A stretch of 43,368 nt of DNA from Acidobacteriaceae bacterium (lineage in GTDB: Bacteria; Acidobacteriota; Terriglobia; Terriglobales; Acidobacteriaceae): assembly GCA_003134435.1 (NCBI GenBank), contig PLBE01000195.1:28317-71684 (forward strand). Reading direction: 5' to 3'. The translations under genes and the position numbers were made by a program. Position 1 is the first letter of the stretch, and every line of letters starts with the position of its first letter. Positions 22,462 through 31,405 of this stretch are shown here, in pieces. The notes below the pieces were generated by a model. The model ran no database searches and was not told the origin of the DNA. It saw only the letters and a program-made list of their open reading frames with translations.

Positions 22462-25452
22462 CTACTGTTCGACCCGAGACGCCGATTTCTTTTGCGCAGC
22501 CACCACTCTCTCGGTGGCCGGACAAAGATTCCGATACGGGCAAAACACGCAATGATATTTAGGCTTAGGAGGAAACTTCCCCTCAGCGATTGCCTCCGCC
22601 ACCTTTTTAACCTTCAGTTCCGCCGCTTCCAGTTCGGCGTCCGTCCGCTCCGTGGACACCGCTGTGTTGTTCTCCAGGTTATAGAAAATCAGGCGCTCGG
22701 CGCGCTTTCCCCACACCTCCTTAGCGGCGAGCGCGTACAACGACAGTTGCAGGCTGTCGTCCGCATCCTCCTGCGACTTCGGCTTCCCCGTCTTGTAATC
22801 AACAATGGCCACGGTGTCTGGACCAGTGCAATCCATGCGATCCACCCGTCCCGCCACCTTCGACGATCCTACCTGGAGTTCAAATCTGCATTCGGTATCG
22901 ACGACCTCGGGCTGCGGCCCGCGGCGCGCACACTCAAGAAACTGCCGCAATTGTTCCATCCCCTGCCGCAGATACAGCTCATACTGGTAACGGTCGGCGA
23001 TCCCCGCGGTCGCCAGGGCCGAGCGGAATTGTTCCAGCAAATCGTCGTCACTGATCTCCCGCTGATAGCGCTGCGCGTCGTAAAACGTGCGCAGTACCCC
23101 GTGCATCGCCGCTCCATAGTGCAACGAGGCGGACACATCGCGCGGCAGGTTCCACTCCCTTTCGAGCTTGAAGCGCAATGGGCACTGTTCGTAGATTTCA
23201 ACCGCCGAAGCGCTCAGCCCAGTCACAAAGTTCGCGGACGGCGGCAGCAGCAGCCAAGCGGAAACATTGGATTGCTCCAATGCGATTCGCTCATCCTGTT
23301 CGGCGAACAGAGTATCCTGCACCGCCGCCGCTGAGCGCGTGCTCCAGAACTTCCTGTAGGCGGGGTGAACCATGAATTCGCGCAGGAACTTCGTCGGCTT
23401 CGGATCTTTCTTGGCCGTTCCCTGGTTGGCGTAGATCGCCAGCGTGTCCTGGGCGCGGGTCATGGCTACGTAAAAAAGGCGGCGCTCCTCTTCTTCGTGC
23501 AACGTCTTATCGTCCGCCGATGCCGCGTCCGACCGGCGCAACTCGGACGGAAAAGCGATGAGCGGTTCGTGATAGGTCGTCGGAAACGAAGTCGACGAAC
23601 CGCGCACGATGGCCACATGCCGGTACTCCAGTCCCTTGGCCGCATGCGCCGTCAGCAACTGCACCGCATCTTCGGTGCTGCGCGGAAGCGGAATTCCGCC
23701 GCGCGCTTGCGCAAAATAATCGAGATACTCCAGAAATTCCGAAGGACTGCCAGTTTCAGTAGTGGCCTTGGTGCGCCACGCTTCTACAAACTTCACGAAC
23801 GCTTCGATCGGAATCGACCGCTTCAGATCGAAGTGCCGGACCACGGAGTTCACCGCTTGGTCCGCGCGAACTCCGTCCCGCGACACTTCCCTGTGCGCCT
23901 CTTCGATGCTCTCCAGCACCATCGCGCCCTTCGGCAATTTTCCCAGTACCGTGCGCAGATCGAGATCCTGTCGTCGCACCGCCCTCATCGCAGCTCGCAG
24001 CTCGATGGGGTCGATGCTGAATTGCGGCAGCGCGGTCACGCGAAACAAACTGGCGGCATCGTTAGGAGACACCGCAGCGGTCAGGCAGGCGACGACATCC
24101 CTTACCTCGGGCGTGTCGAGAACGTCCAATCCTTCGATGGCAAACGGGATGCCCCGCTCGGCAAATTCATGCACCAACTCGTCACGATGGTTATGCTGCC
24201 GATAAAGCACCGCGAAATCGCTCCACCGGCAGCGCTCGCTCTTGCGCTTCTTCTGGATGCGGCGAGCCAGGTCGGCGGCTTCAACCTCTTTATCCCGCCA
24301 CGTGACAATTTCGACCAGCGGAGCAGCCAGCGTCTCGCCTCGTTGCTTCGCTTCCTCGTCGCGCAATGATTCCAGGGGCGTCCGCTGATAACAAAGCTGA
24401 CTGGGACTGGAAGTTCCTTTTAGCGGGAACTTCCGCGAGAACACCGGCGGGTTATCTTTTACGATTCCAAAAGCGCAACCGAGGATGGGCGAAAGCGAAC
24501 GCCGATTCTTTCCCAGTACCACCATCGCCGCCTCGGGAAACTTCTTCGCGAACAGATTGAATGCTTCACTCGACGCGCCCCGGAACTGGTAGATCGCCTG
24601 ATCGGGATCGCCCACCGCAAAAACGTTGGCCTCCGCTCCGGCCAGCAACGACAGCAGTTCGATCTGGGCAAAATTCGCATCCTGGAATTCATCCACCAGC
24701 AGAAAACGGGTGCGACGCCTCTCTTCTTCCAGCAACGCAGGGTCGTCCTTCAGCAACTGGTAGGCCCTGGTGATCATGTGTCCGAACGTTCCCAGGTGAC
24801 TGTCGCGAAGCATGTTTTCCACGGTCTCGAACACGCGAGCGATTTCCTGGCAGCGCTCGATGACTTCCGCCTTATCCAAATCGCCCTGATGCTTTGTCTT
24901 CGCAACCCGGGGAACCACCACCTCGCCGCGCTGCAGGCGCTCGCAGTACTGCGCGTATTCCGCCGCGCCGACCAGTTCGTCCTGGCAACGACGCATGAAA
25001 TCCAGCAGGCTGTCCAGGAACTGTCCAACGTTCGCGGCCCGTACGAAGTGCTTCAAATGCAAATCGCGAATGCGGCGGCGCAAGTAGACCCAGAGATCCT
25101 TGTCGTCGAGCACGCCGAAATTCGCGCCGCGTCGATGCAGGAGTCCGTTACACCACGCATGAAAGGTGCAGGCCTGCAGGCCGTCGAGAGCGGTACCTCG
25201 CAGTTGCTCGCGGACGCGCGCCGTCATTTCCGCGGCGGCATTCTCCGTGTAAGTCAGTGCTATCAGCTCTTCCGGACGAGCGTGGCCCTCGCGGATGAGA
25301 TTCGCGGCGCGCTGGGTAAGGACGGTAGTCTTTCCCGTACCCGCCCCGGCGACCACCAGCATGGGACCGCGCAGGTGCGCAATGGCCTGCTGCTGGCGCT
25401 CGTCGGGGACGATCTTGATCGCGGGTGAGGGAGCCGAATTCACGGAATGCAT
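22462..25452 (-). CDS. UvrD/AddA-like helicase fused to an Fe-S PD-(D/E)XK nuclease
   Basis: This 996-residue protein combines a superfamily 1A helicase and a RecB-type nuclease. Helicase motifs in order are DERQQQAI (Q motif), VAGAGTGKT (Lys41), LLVDEFQDAN, AVGDPDQAIYQFRGA, LTAHAAKGLEYRHVAIV and FYVAMTRAQD. From about residue 745 the nuclease starts with YEQCPLRF (Cys about 757) and continues with GRVDRMD and VDYKTGK (Asp about 884). It ends with CVFCPYRNLC (Cys968, 971, 977). One early and three late cysteines are the AddB/Cas4-type [4Fe-4S] staple. It is probably involved in double-strand break end processing. The first in-frame codon is GTG 25455; I take the ATG immediately after it. It follows rsmE by 81 bases and may share its transcript. 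Confidence 0.92.
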   Translation of the reverse strand: MHSVNSAPSPAIKIVPDERQQQAIAHLRGPMLVVAGAGTGKTTVLTQRAANLIREGHARPEELIALTYTENAAAEMTARVREQLRGTALDGLQACTFHAWCNGLLHRRGANFGVLDDKDLWVYLRRRIRDLHLKHFVRAANVGQFLDSLLDFMRRCQDELVGAAEYAQYCERLQRGEVVVPRVAKTKHQGDLDKAEVIERCQEIARVFETVENMLRDSHLGTFGHMITRAYQLLKDDPALLEEERRRTRFLLVDEFQDANFAQIELLSLLAGAEANVFAVGDPDQAIYQFRGASSEAFNLFAKKFPEAAMVVLGKNRRSLSPILGCAFGIVKDNPPVFSRKFPLKGTSSPSQLCYQRTPLESLRDEEAKQRGETLAAPLVEIVTWRDKEVEAADLARRIQKKRKSERCRWSDFAVLYRQHNHRDELVHEFAERGIPFAIEGLDVLDTPEVRDVVACLTAAVSPNDAASLFRVTALPQFSIDPIELRAAMRAVRRQDLDLRTVLGKLPKGAMVLESIEEAHREVSRDGVRADQAVNSVVRHFDLKRSIPIEAFVKFVEAWRTKATTETGSPSEFLEYLDYFAQARGGIPLPRSTEDAVQLLTAHAAKGLEYRHVAIVRGSSTSFPTTYHEPLIAFPSELRRSDAASADDKTLHEEEERRLFYVAMTRAQDTLAIYANQGTAKKDPKPTKFLREFMVHPAYRKFWSTRSAAAVQDTLFAEQDERIALEQSNVSAWLLLPPSANFVTGLSASAVEIYEQCPLRFKLEREWNLPRDVSASLHYGAAMHGVLRTFYDAQRYQREISDDDLLEQFRSALATAGIADRYQYELYLRQGMEQLRQFLECARRGPQPEVVDTECRFELQVGSSKVAGRVDRMDCTGPDTVAIVDYKTGKPKSQEDADDSLQLSLYALAAKEVWGKRAERLIFYNLENNTAVSTERTDAELEAAELKVKKVAEAIAEGKFPPKPKYHCVFCPYRNLCPATERVVAAQKKSASRVEQ

Positions 25453-25533
25453 CACGAGAGAACCACTTGCCGGAGAATATCAGAGCTGGTTGTGGAAGAC
25501 TCTGCCAGGCTTCCGCAATTCCTGCCGGCACAT

Positions 25534-26277
25534 TCACCGCAGCGCTTCTAAAGCCAGCGCTGTGGCGACAATCGCCGCCGTTTCGGCGCGCAGAATGGTG
25601 TCGCCAAGCGAACCCGCGGCCCATCCCGTCTCGTAAAACCACGCCAGTTCTCCGCCGGCCCATCCGCCTTCAGGACCCACCGCCAGCACTGCCTCGTCTC
25701 TCGCGAACTCGGATCGCAGAACTTCTCCCAGGCGTTTGTTTTCTGCCCCCTCGGCCTGCGACTCGTCAAGCACCACCCGAGGCAGAGAATCCGCCCCCAG
25801 CGTGTCCTCAAGATCCTTCAGTTTGACCGGAATCGAAATCTCGGGCGGCGCCGGCCTCCGCGATTGTTCCGCCGCCTGCCGAACGATACGCCGCCAGCGT
25901 TCGTGGCGCTTCACCGCCGCTGCCGCCAGATGAGCATCGGTCCGCCGCGCAATCACCGGGACGATGCGAGCGACCCCGATCTCGGTGCACTTCTCGATCG
26001 CCCATTCCATCCGATCGAACTTGAACACGGCTAGGACCAGCGTGATCGAAGTCAACCGCCCGGACCTTGAACTCCGGCAGTGCGGACCGAGTGTGAACTC
26101 AACGCGGTCATTGGAGATCGTGGTAATGGTTCCGCGCCGAACTTCTTCTCCCGTCGCGATGTCGAACTCCTGTCCAACTTCGGCGCGTAATACCCGCGCC
26201 AGATGCGCCGCGTGTTCGCCGACCAGCGCAGCCGTGTCTCCACTTACTTCGTCCGCAATCCAGCGACGACGTGTCAT
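25534..26277 (-). CDS. rsmE: 16S rRNA m3U1498 methyltransferase RsmE
   Basis: This is a 247-residue SPOUT-class enzyme that methylates N3 of U1498 in 16S rRNA using S-adenosylmethionine. The N-terminal PUA-like part (RRRWIADEVSG, HLARVLRAEVGQEFDIATG) precedes the methyltransferase domain. The trefoil-knot signatures are VGPEGGWAGGELAWF and LGDTILRAETAAIVATALAL, as expected for RsmE. The length is normal. It lies between dnaJ and the helicase gene on the same strand. The dnaJ-rsmE order is common in many bacteria and supports both calls. The gap from dnaJ is 110 bases and contains a repeat. Confidence 0.95.
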   Translation of the reverse strand: MTRRRWIADEVSGDTAALVGEHAAHLARVLRAEVGQEFDIATGEEVRRGTITTISNDRVEFTLGPHCRSSRSGRLTSITLVLAVFKFDRMEWAIEKCTEIGVARIVPVIARRTDAHLAAAAVKRHERWRRIVRQAAEQSRRPAPPEISIPVKLKDLEDTLGADSLPRVVLDESQAEGAENKRLGEVLRSEFARDEAVLAVGPEGGWAGGELAWFYETGWAAGSLGDTILRAETAAIVATALALEALR

Positions 26278-26279
26278 CC

Positions 26280-26385
26280 GTCAGTTCTCGGTTGCCAGTT
26301 TTCGCCTCTCAGACTCACGCTACGGACTCCTATCATTCATTACGCCAGCCTTAACTGAGAACTGAGAACCGGGAACTGAAAACTC
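26280..26385. repeat. degenerate repeat of AGAACTGAGAACTG type between dnaJ and rsmE
   Basis: The left end reads cagttctcggttgccagttttc and the right end gagaactgagaaccgggaactgaaaact, which are imperfect inverted copies of one another. A related snippet (gaactgggaactgttct) occurs at 31389-31405 after sppA. It looks like a dispersed intergenic element rather than coding DNA. Confidence 0.45.
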
Positions 26386-26387
26386 CC

Positions 26388-27530
26388 CTACGCGAACATG
26401 TCCTTCACACGTCCCAACAGCGAGCGGTGCTGCGGTTTATTTTCGACGGGAGACAGTTCTCCCAGCTCCGCCAACAGCTCGCGCTGGCGCTTATTCAATT
26501 TTCCCGGTGTCTGGATTCGCATCTCGACGTGGAGATCGCCTTTGCCGTGGCCATTCAGCACCGGCACACCCTTGCCGCGGATGCGAAACGTGGTTCCCGA
26601 CTGCGTGCCTTCGGGAACTTTCAGTTTGTGATCTCCCTCCAGCGTCGGAACCATGATTTCGGTGCCCAGTGCTGCTTGCGCGAATGAGATCGGAACCACA
26701 CAGTGAAGGTCATTCCCCTCGCGTTCAAAGAACGCGTGTTCCTTTACGTGCAGGACAACATATAAATCGCCGCCTGGTCCGCCGAACGCGCCCGCTTCCC
26801 CGAGTCCGGTGAAGCGAATTCGAGTGCCGTCCTCAACACCCGCTGGTACCTGGGCTTCCACCACTCTTTCGCGCACCAGACGGCCTTCGCCCTTGCACTT
26901 CGGACACGGATCGCTGATTACGCTGCCCGCCCCCTGGCACGTCGGACAGGTTCGGGCGATGCTGAAGAAGCCCTGCTGATACCGGACCTGACCCCGCCCA
27001 TTACAGGATTTGCACGTGACCGGCGCTTTCCCGGGAGCCGCGCCGCTGCCACGGCATGCGTCGCAGGTTTCATGACGCCGCACCGTCACTTGCTTCTCGG
27101 TCCCGAACACCGCTTCGTTAAATTCCAGATGCAAGTCTTCGCGAAGATCGGCTCCGCGCTGAGCCCGGCTGCGACGCCGGCTGCCCTGCCCGAACATGTC
27201 GCCAAATCCGAAGATATCGCCGAAGATGTCGCCGAAATCCTGGAAGATCGCCGGATCGAATCCGGCCGCGCCTCCACCACTGCTCCCCAAACCCGCGTGC
27301 CCGAAACGATCGTACAAAGATCTCTTCTCGCTGTCGGCGAGGATCGCGTAAGCTTCCGTTATCTCCTTGAATTTCTCCTCCGCCTCCGGATTGTTCGGAT
27401 TGCGGTCAGGATGGTGCGTCATCGCCAGCTTGCGGTAGGCGCTCTTGATTTCTACATCGGTCGACGCGCGGGTCACACCCAGCACTTCGTAATAATCGCG
27501 TTTTGTGTTGGCCGCCAGAAACTCCCCCAC
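26388..27530 (-). CDS. dnaJ: chaperone DnaJ
   Basis: This is a 380-residue type I Hsp40 co-chaperone that delivers unfolded proteins to DnaK and stimulates its ATPase. The J domain contains HPD (40-42), and a G/F-rich linker (DPAIFQDFGDIFGDIFGFG) follows. Four zinc-binding repeats are intact (CDACRGSG, CKSCNGRG, CPTCQGAG, CPKCKGEG). The two C-terminal beta domains follow (VPAGVEDGTRIRFTGLGEAG). The start is GTG 27530, since the sequence KRDYYEVLGV follows after a short extension; AGAAGA lies close upstream. It is the third gene of the hrcA-grpE-dnaJ group; dnaK is not in the window. Confidence 0.97.
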   Translation of the reverse strand: MGEFLAANTKRDYYEVLGVTRASTDVEIKSAYRKLAMTHHPDRNPNNPEAEEKFKEITEAYAILADSEKRSLYDRFGHAGLGSSGGGAAGFDPAIFQDFGDIFGDIFGFGDMFGQGSRRRSRAQRGADLREDLHLEFNEAVFGTEKQVTVRRHETCDACRGSGAAPGKAPVTCKSCNGRGQVRYQQGFFSIARTCPTCQGAGSVISDPCPKCKGEGRLVRERVVEAQVPAGVEDGTRIRFTGLGEAGAFGGPGGDLYVVLHVKEHAFFEREGNDLHCVVPISFAQAALGTEIMVPTLEGDHKLKVPEGTQSGTTFRIRGKGVPVLNGHGKGDLHVEMRIQTPGKLNKRQRELLAELGELSPVENKPQHRSLLGRVKDMFA

Positions 27531-27675
27531 TCTTCTTTTCTTGTAGACAAAGGGCTAGCCCCGTCCCAAGCTTTAAGCAATCAAGTTAAGCGAATCGGGC
27601 ACAGCAGGCCCTTGTAACATCATATCGGTTCCGCCGTTGGGTGGCGTAGCGGGCAGAGCCCGAAACCCGCCTGCT

Positions 27676-28266
27676 CTATCCCCGCCCATTGCGCGCGACC
27701 CGCACCATCGCGGGGCGCAGCAACCGGTCCTTGTACTTGTAGCCGCGCTGCAGTTCGTCGACCACATGCTGGTCCGGGACACCGGTTGTGTCCACCATTT
27801 CCACCGCCTCGTGAACTCGCGGGTCGAAAACCTGCCCCACCGCTGCAATCGGTTGTACTCCGCTTTTCTGCAACGCATCCTGAAACTGACGGTAAATGAG
27901 ATCGACTCCGTTGCGAAAGTCCGTGGCGTCCCCGGCCGACTTCAATGCCCGCTCGAAACTGTCAAGCGCTGGCAGAAAGTTCTTGATGACATCCGCCGCC
28001 GCAAACTCGCGAAAATCCTGCTGTTCACGCGCCGCCCGCTTACGGGCATTGTCGAACTCCGCCTGCAGACGAGCCAGGCGGTCGAGCAGCGCATCGCGCT
28101 CCGCCTTCAGCTTTTCTGCTTCCGATGCCGCGCCCACTTCCGGCGGGTTGGCCGCACTCGACTGCAACCCTGACTCGTCCAGCGTCTCCGCCGCCGGCAG
28201 TTCGTGCTCCAGATCTTCGTGTTTCAGGCCAAGATGCCCGTCCGTTTTTCCGTTTGCTTTAGCCAT
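27676..28266 (-). CDS. grpE: nucleotide exchange factor GrpE
   Basis: This is a 196-residue protein that releases ADP from DnaK. A disordered, charged N terminus is followed by a long coiled coil (about 50-105, EAEKLKAERDALLDRLARLQ). The C-terminal beta domain has the family signature FDPRVHEAVEMVDTTGVPDQ and ends DELQRGYKYKDRLLRPAMVRV. The start ATG 28264-28266 lies nine bases after the hrcA stop, with GGAGTAAGG upstream. It is separated from dnaJ by 145 bases in which I see only a short palindrome, GGGCTAGCCC. Confidence 0.97.
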   Translation of the reverse strand: MAKANGKTDGHLGLKHEDLEHELPAAETLDESGLQSSAANPPEVGAASEAEKLKAERDALLDRLARLQAEFDNARKRAAREQQDFREFAAADVIKNFLPALDSFERALKSAGDATDFRNGVDLIYRQFQDALQKSGVQPIAAVGQVFDPRVHEAVEMVDTTGVPDQHVVDELQRGYKYKDRLLRPAMVRVARNGRG

Positions 28267-28275
28267 ACGACTGCC

Positions 28276-29313
28276 TTACTCCGCTTCGTTCAAAAGTTTG
28301 TCGAACAGGCGAGCGATATAGGACACCGCCGACATCGTGTGTTGATAGTCAAGCCGGGTCGGCCCAATCACCGCCAGCGATCCCATCACTTCCCCGCCCA
28401 CCCGCGCCGGCGCCCCAATCAGAACGAAATTCTGCATCGACGGCAGCGCCTCATCCAGTCCGATCACCACCCGTACCGCTTCCTGCCGCGTGTCCAGATA
28501 CGCACTCAGCAGCTTCACCACTTTTTCTTTCTCCTCGAGTGTCCGCAGCATCTCCTGCAGGCGCGAACGATCTTCCTGCCCCGTCACCAGATTCGCCGCG
28601 CCTTCCACGAACACTGCCTGCGTATCGTCCGTCGCAGCCAGCGCCCCTTGTTGGCAAAGCTGCTCGATCGACTTCATCAGCCGGTCGTACTCACTGCGTT
28701 CCTGTTCCAGGCGCCGGGCCAACTCGGCCCGCGTGTCGCCCATCGTCCAGCCCCGAAAATTGTCATTGATGTAGCGTGCCGCCAGATCCAGATCAGCCTG
28801 CGGAATATCCAGCCGAAGAACCCGGTCGCGCACCACTCCCGATCGCGTGACCACCACAGCCAGCACCTTCTGATCGCTGAGGCGGGAAAAGTAAACGTGC
28901 TCCAGCGCATTCCGCGGACCGCTCGTCGCCACTGTCACTCCCACGCTGTGCGAAATCAGGGAGAGCACATGCGAAGTCCGCTCCATGAACTCCTCAACGT
29001 CGGTGACGCCCGTCAGAGTGTCCTGAATAATGCTCTGATTCTCGTGCGAGAGATGCGCCTCGCCACTCAGTTGCTCGACATAATAACGATACGCCTCCGC
29101 CGTGGGCACGCGCCCCGCCGAAGCATGCGGCTGCTCTAGAAAGCCCGCATCGGCCAGGTCCGCCATCACATTGCGAATCGTAGCCGCACTTAGACCCTCG
29201 CGACTCGCGCGCGCAAGCGTGCGCGACCCCACCGGCTCTCCGCTGGCAATGAAGGTTTCGACAATGGCAGTCAGGATTTCGCGTTCCCGTCCGCCGGTTG
29301 GCCCAGGTGGCAT
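28276..29313 (-). CDS. hrcA: heat-shock repressor HrcA
   Basis: This is a 345-residue repressor of class I heat-shock genes, kept active by GroEL. The N-terminal winged helix reads ILTAIVETFIASGEPVGSRT and ATIRNVMADLADAGFLEQPH. The typical start of the dimerisation domain follows as SAGRVPTAEAYRYYVEQL. The C-terminal part, with LIGAPARVGGEVMGSLAVIGPTR, is complete. It is first in the operon with grpE and dnaJ, so it should regulate its own synthesis, but the classical CIRCE sequence (TTAGCACTC-N9-GAGTGCTAA) is not present upstream. A different inverted repeat takes its place at the predicted transcription start. Confidence 0.96.
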   Translation of the reverse strand: MPPGPTGGREREILTAIVETFIASGEPVGSRTLARASREGLSAATIRNVMADLADAGFLEQPHASAGRVPTAEAYRYYVEQLSGEAHLSHENQSIIQDTLTGVTDVEEFMERTSHVLSLISHSVGVTVATSGPRNALEHVYFSRLSDQKVLAVVVTRSGVVRDRVLRLDIPQADLDLAARYINDNFRGWTMGDTRAELARRLEQERSEYDRLMKSIEQLCQQGALAATDDTQAVFVEGAANLVTGQEDRSRLQEMLRTLEEKEKVVKLLSAYLDTRQEAVRVVIGLDEALPSMQNFVLIGAPARVGGEVMGSLAVIGPTRLDYQHTMSAVSYIARLFDKLLNEAE

Positions 29314-29350
29314 ATCGGTGCTTGTCCGAATCTAGGAGCAGAATCGCCCC

Positions 29351-29365
29351 TCTAAATTCTTTAGA
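29351..29365. repeat. short palindrome in the hrcA leader
   Basis: TCTAAA-TTC-TTTAGA is a perfect inverted repeat in the untranslated leader of hrcA, 38 bases before the start codon. It could be a weak RNA hairpin or a protein site. Confidence 0.35.
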
Positions 29366-29378
29366 TGCAGTGGCTTAG

Positions 29379-29402
29379 ATTAGGATTCCGCCTCTGCCTA
29401 AT
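29379..29402. promoter_or_regulatory. candidate HrcA operator (not canonical CIRCE)
   Basis: ATTAGG and CCTAAT form a perfect 6+6 inverted repeat with a 12-base spacer, centred close to the predicted hrcA transcription start (about 29399). Its outer TTAG/CTAA agrees with the ends of CIRCE, but the inner sequence and the total length (24 rather than 27 bases) do not. Confidence 0.45.
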
Positions 29403-29405
29403 GGA

Positions 29406-29434
29406 ATTCTAGGGAGCATGGGCTAGGGTGTCAA
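29406..29434 (-). promoter_or_regulatory. promoter of hrcA-grpE-dnaJ
   Basis: On the minus strand a perfect TTGACA (29429-29434) and TAGAAT (29406-29411) are 17 bases apart, eleven of twelve consensus bases. This is a vegetative-sigma promoter that would need a repressor for heat control. Confidence 0.75.
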
Positions 29435-29617
29435 GGATGGGTTAGGGCGCACTCTCTGGGAAAAATTCAGCCACTCCTGGGTAGGTCCCGAGGAGCGATC
29501 CGCTCCCCTGCTCGGCGGCAGGCAATCCTCCCACGATACCGTACTTCACCCTCGGTCCCTATGGCGCCCAGAGTCGCCCTTGGTTAGACTTGCCTTTCTG
29601 ACCACAAGGAGCAGTCC

Positions 29618-31390
29618 ATGTCCAAGGCTATCGTTCGTTTTCTCGCCATCCTCGGCGCTCTCTGGCTAATCGGAATGGTCATCGTGCTCGTGGCCGTCAT
29701 CGGCGTGAAAGGGAAAGTTCCCTCCAAAACGATTCTCGAAGCCAATTTCGAAGAGGCGTTCCTGGAGGACGTGCCCGACACGCCCTCGGCGCAATTGATC
29801 CTGACTCAAAAACAAACTCTGCGCGACGTGGTGGATGCCATCGATCGCGGAGCAAGTGACGATCGCGTCGTCGGCCTGATTGCGAAAATCGGCGCCGCCC
29901 CAATGGGCATGGCGCAGACCCAGGAAATTCGTGATGCGGTCCAGAGATTTCGCGCCCACAAGAAATTTGCCGTCGCCTACTCGGAAACCTTTGGCGAGTT
30001 TGGCCCAGGCAACGGCGCTTATTACCTCGCGACCGCCTTCGACCATATCTACCTGCAGCCCTCGGGAGACGTGGGCCTCACCGGCATCATCATGGAATCG
30101 CCATTCGTCAAAGGGACGCTTTCCAAGCTGGGCATCACCTTTCACGGCGACCATCGCTATGAATACAAGAACGCCCTCAACTTCTTCACCGAAACAAAGT
30201 ACACCGGCCCGCACAAGGAAGCGATGACCGCGATTATGAATTCCTGGTTCAACCAGATGAAAGACGGCATCTGCCAGGCGCGGCAGATTGCGCCCGAAAA
30301 ATTTCAGGCGCTCGTGGATGCGGGTCCTTATCTGGGCAAAGAGGCCGTAGCTGCCAAACTGGTGGACGCGGTTGCCTATCGCGATGAGGTCTACACCGAC
30401 GTCAAGAGCAAGGCCGGAGAGGGCGCGGAACTACTCTTCCTGGACAAATATTTACGCCGCGCCGGCCGTCCGCATGATCGCGGCAAGACGGTGGCCCTGG
30501 TGTTCGGCGTCGGCGCCGTGACCCGCGGCAAGAGCGATTACGATCCCGTGCAAGGCAGCCAGAATATGGGCTCCGACACGGTGGCCGGCGCGATTCGAGC
30601 CGCCGCGGAAGACAAAGACGTAAAGGCAATCCTATTTCGCGTGGACAGTCCCGGTGGTTCATATGTGGCCTCCGATTCCATCTGGCGGGAAGTAGTGCGG
30701 GCGCGCCAGGCGGGCAAACCGGTGATCGTTTCCATGGGGAATCTGGCGGGGTCCGGCGGATATTTCGTAGCGATGGCAGCCGACAAGATCGTCGCCGAGC
30801 CCGGAACCATCACCGCCTCCATCGGCGTGCTCGGCGGAAAGATGCTGACCAATGGACTGTGGGATAAAGTCGGACTTTCCTGGGATGAAGTGCATCAGGG
30901 CGAAAACGCCACTATGTTCACGGGAACGCACGATTACACGCCCGCGGAGTGGGGACGATTCCAGGCGTGGCTGGATCGAGTGTATTTGGACTTCACCGGC
31001 AAGGTCGCGGACGGCCGCAAACTGCCTAAGGAAAAAGTGCTGGAGATCGCCAAGGGACGGATTTGGTCGGGGCTGGACGCAAAGAACCTCGGCCTGGTGG
31101 ATGAGCTCGGGGGCTACGACACCGCATTGAATCTGGCGAAAAAAGCGGCGGGGGTTCCGCGAGGCGACGAGGTCAAGATCGTAGTCTTTCCCCGGCCCAA
31201 GACGCTTCTCGAGAGCCTCTTGGATCGCCGCGGTCCCGAAAACAGCGACAAAGAGGCGGTTGGCCAAACCCTGGCGAGGATTCTTCAAATAGTACAGCCC
31301 GCTGCGCGTCAACTTGATGCGGTCGGAATCAAGTCTCACGATGGGGATCAGGACGATGTGCTCAGAATGCCTGCAGTACCGAATCGTTAG
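29618..31390 (+). CDS. sppA: signal peptide peptidase SppA, long form
   Basis: This is a 590-residue membrane-anchored serine protease of family S49 that degrades cleaved signal peptides on the outer face of the membrane. One N-terminal helix (about 7-30) anchors it. As in E. coli SppA, two S49 domains are joined in one chain. The catalytic Lys is in the first (YEYKNALNFF, Lys184) and the Ser is in the second (NLAGSGGYFVAMAAD, Ser379). FRVDSPGGSYVASDSIWREV is the usual preceding motif. AAGGAG lies seven bases before the ATG. It is transcribed divergently from hrcA and ends 15 bases from the convergent DUF507 genes. In the 304-base gap to hrcA I see only the hrcA promoter and leader and no clear sppA promoter. 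Confidence 0.96.
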   Translation: MSKAIVRFLAILGALWLIGMVIVLVAVIGVKGKVPSKTILEANFEEAFLEDVPDTPSAQLILTQKQTLRDVVDAIDRGASDDRVVGLIAKIGAAPMGMAQTQEIRDAVQRFRAHKKFAVAYSETFGEFGPGNGAYYLATAFDHIYLQPSGDVGLTGIIMESPFVKGTLSKLGITFHGDHRYEYKNALNFFTETKYTGPHKEAMTAIMNSWFNQMKDGICQARQIAPEKFQALVDAGPYLGKEAVAAKLVDAVAYRDEVYTDVKSKAGEGAELLFLDKYLRRAGRPHDRGKTVALVFGVGAVTRGKSDYDPVQGSQNMGSDTVAGAIRAAAEDKDVKAILFRVDSPGGSYVASDSIWREVVRARQAGKPVIVSMGNLAGSGGYFVAMAADKIVAEPGTITASIGVLGGKMLTNGLWDKVGLSWDEVHQGENATMFTGTHDYTPAEWGRFQAWLDRVYLDFTGKVADGRKLPKEKVLEIAKGRIWSGLDAKNLGLVDELGGYDTALNLAKKAAGVPRGDEVKIVVFPRPKTLLESLLDRRGPENSDKEAVGQTLARILQIVQPAARQLDAVGIKSHDGDQDDVLRMPAVPNR

Positions 31391-31405
31391 AACTGGGAAC
31401 TGTTC

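Noticed and set aside
23365-24369. 334-residue plus-strand ORF opposite the helicase
   Set aside because: It is an antisense shadow of a GC-rich gene, rich in Arg/His/Pro with no recognisable domain. The sense frame has all helicase motifs.
28204-29139. 311-residue plus-strand ORF opposite hrcA
   Set aside because: It is an antisense shadow, rich in His/Arg/Gln. HrcA on the other strand is unmistakable.
29314-29450. CIRCE element upstream of hrcA
   Set aside because: TTAGCACTC or GAGTGCTAA is not present; only a different inverted repeat is seen.
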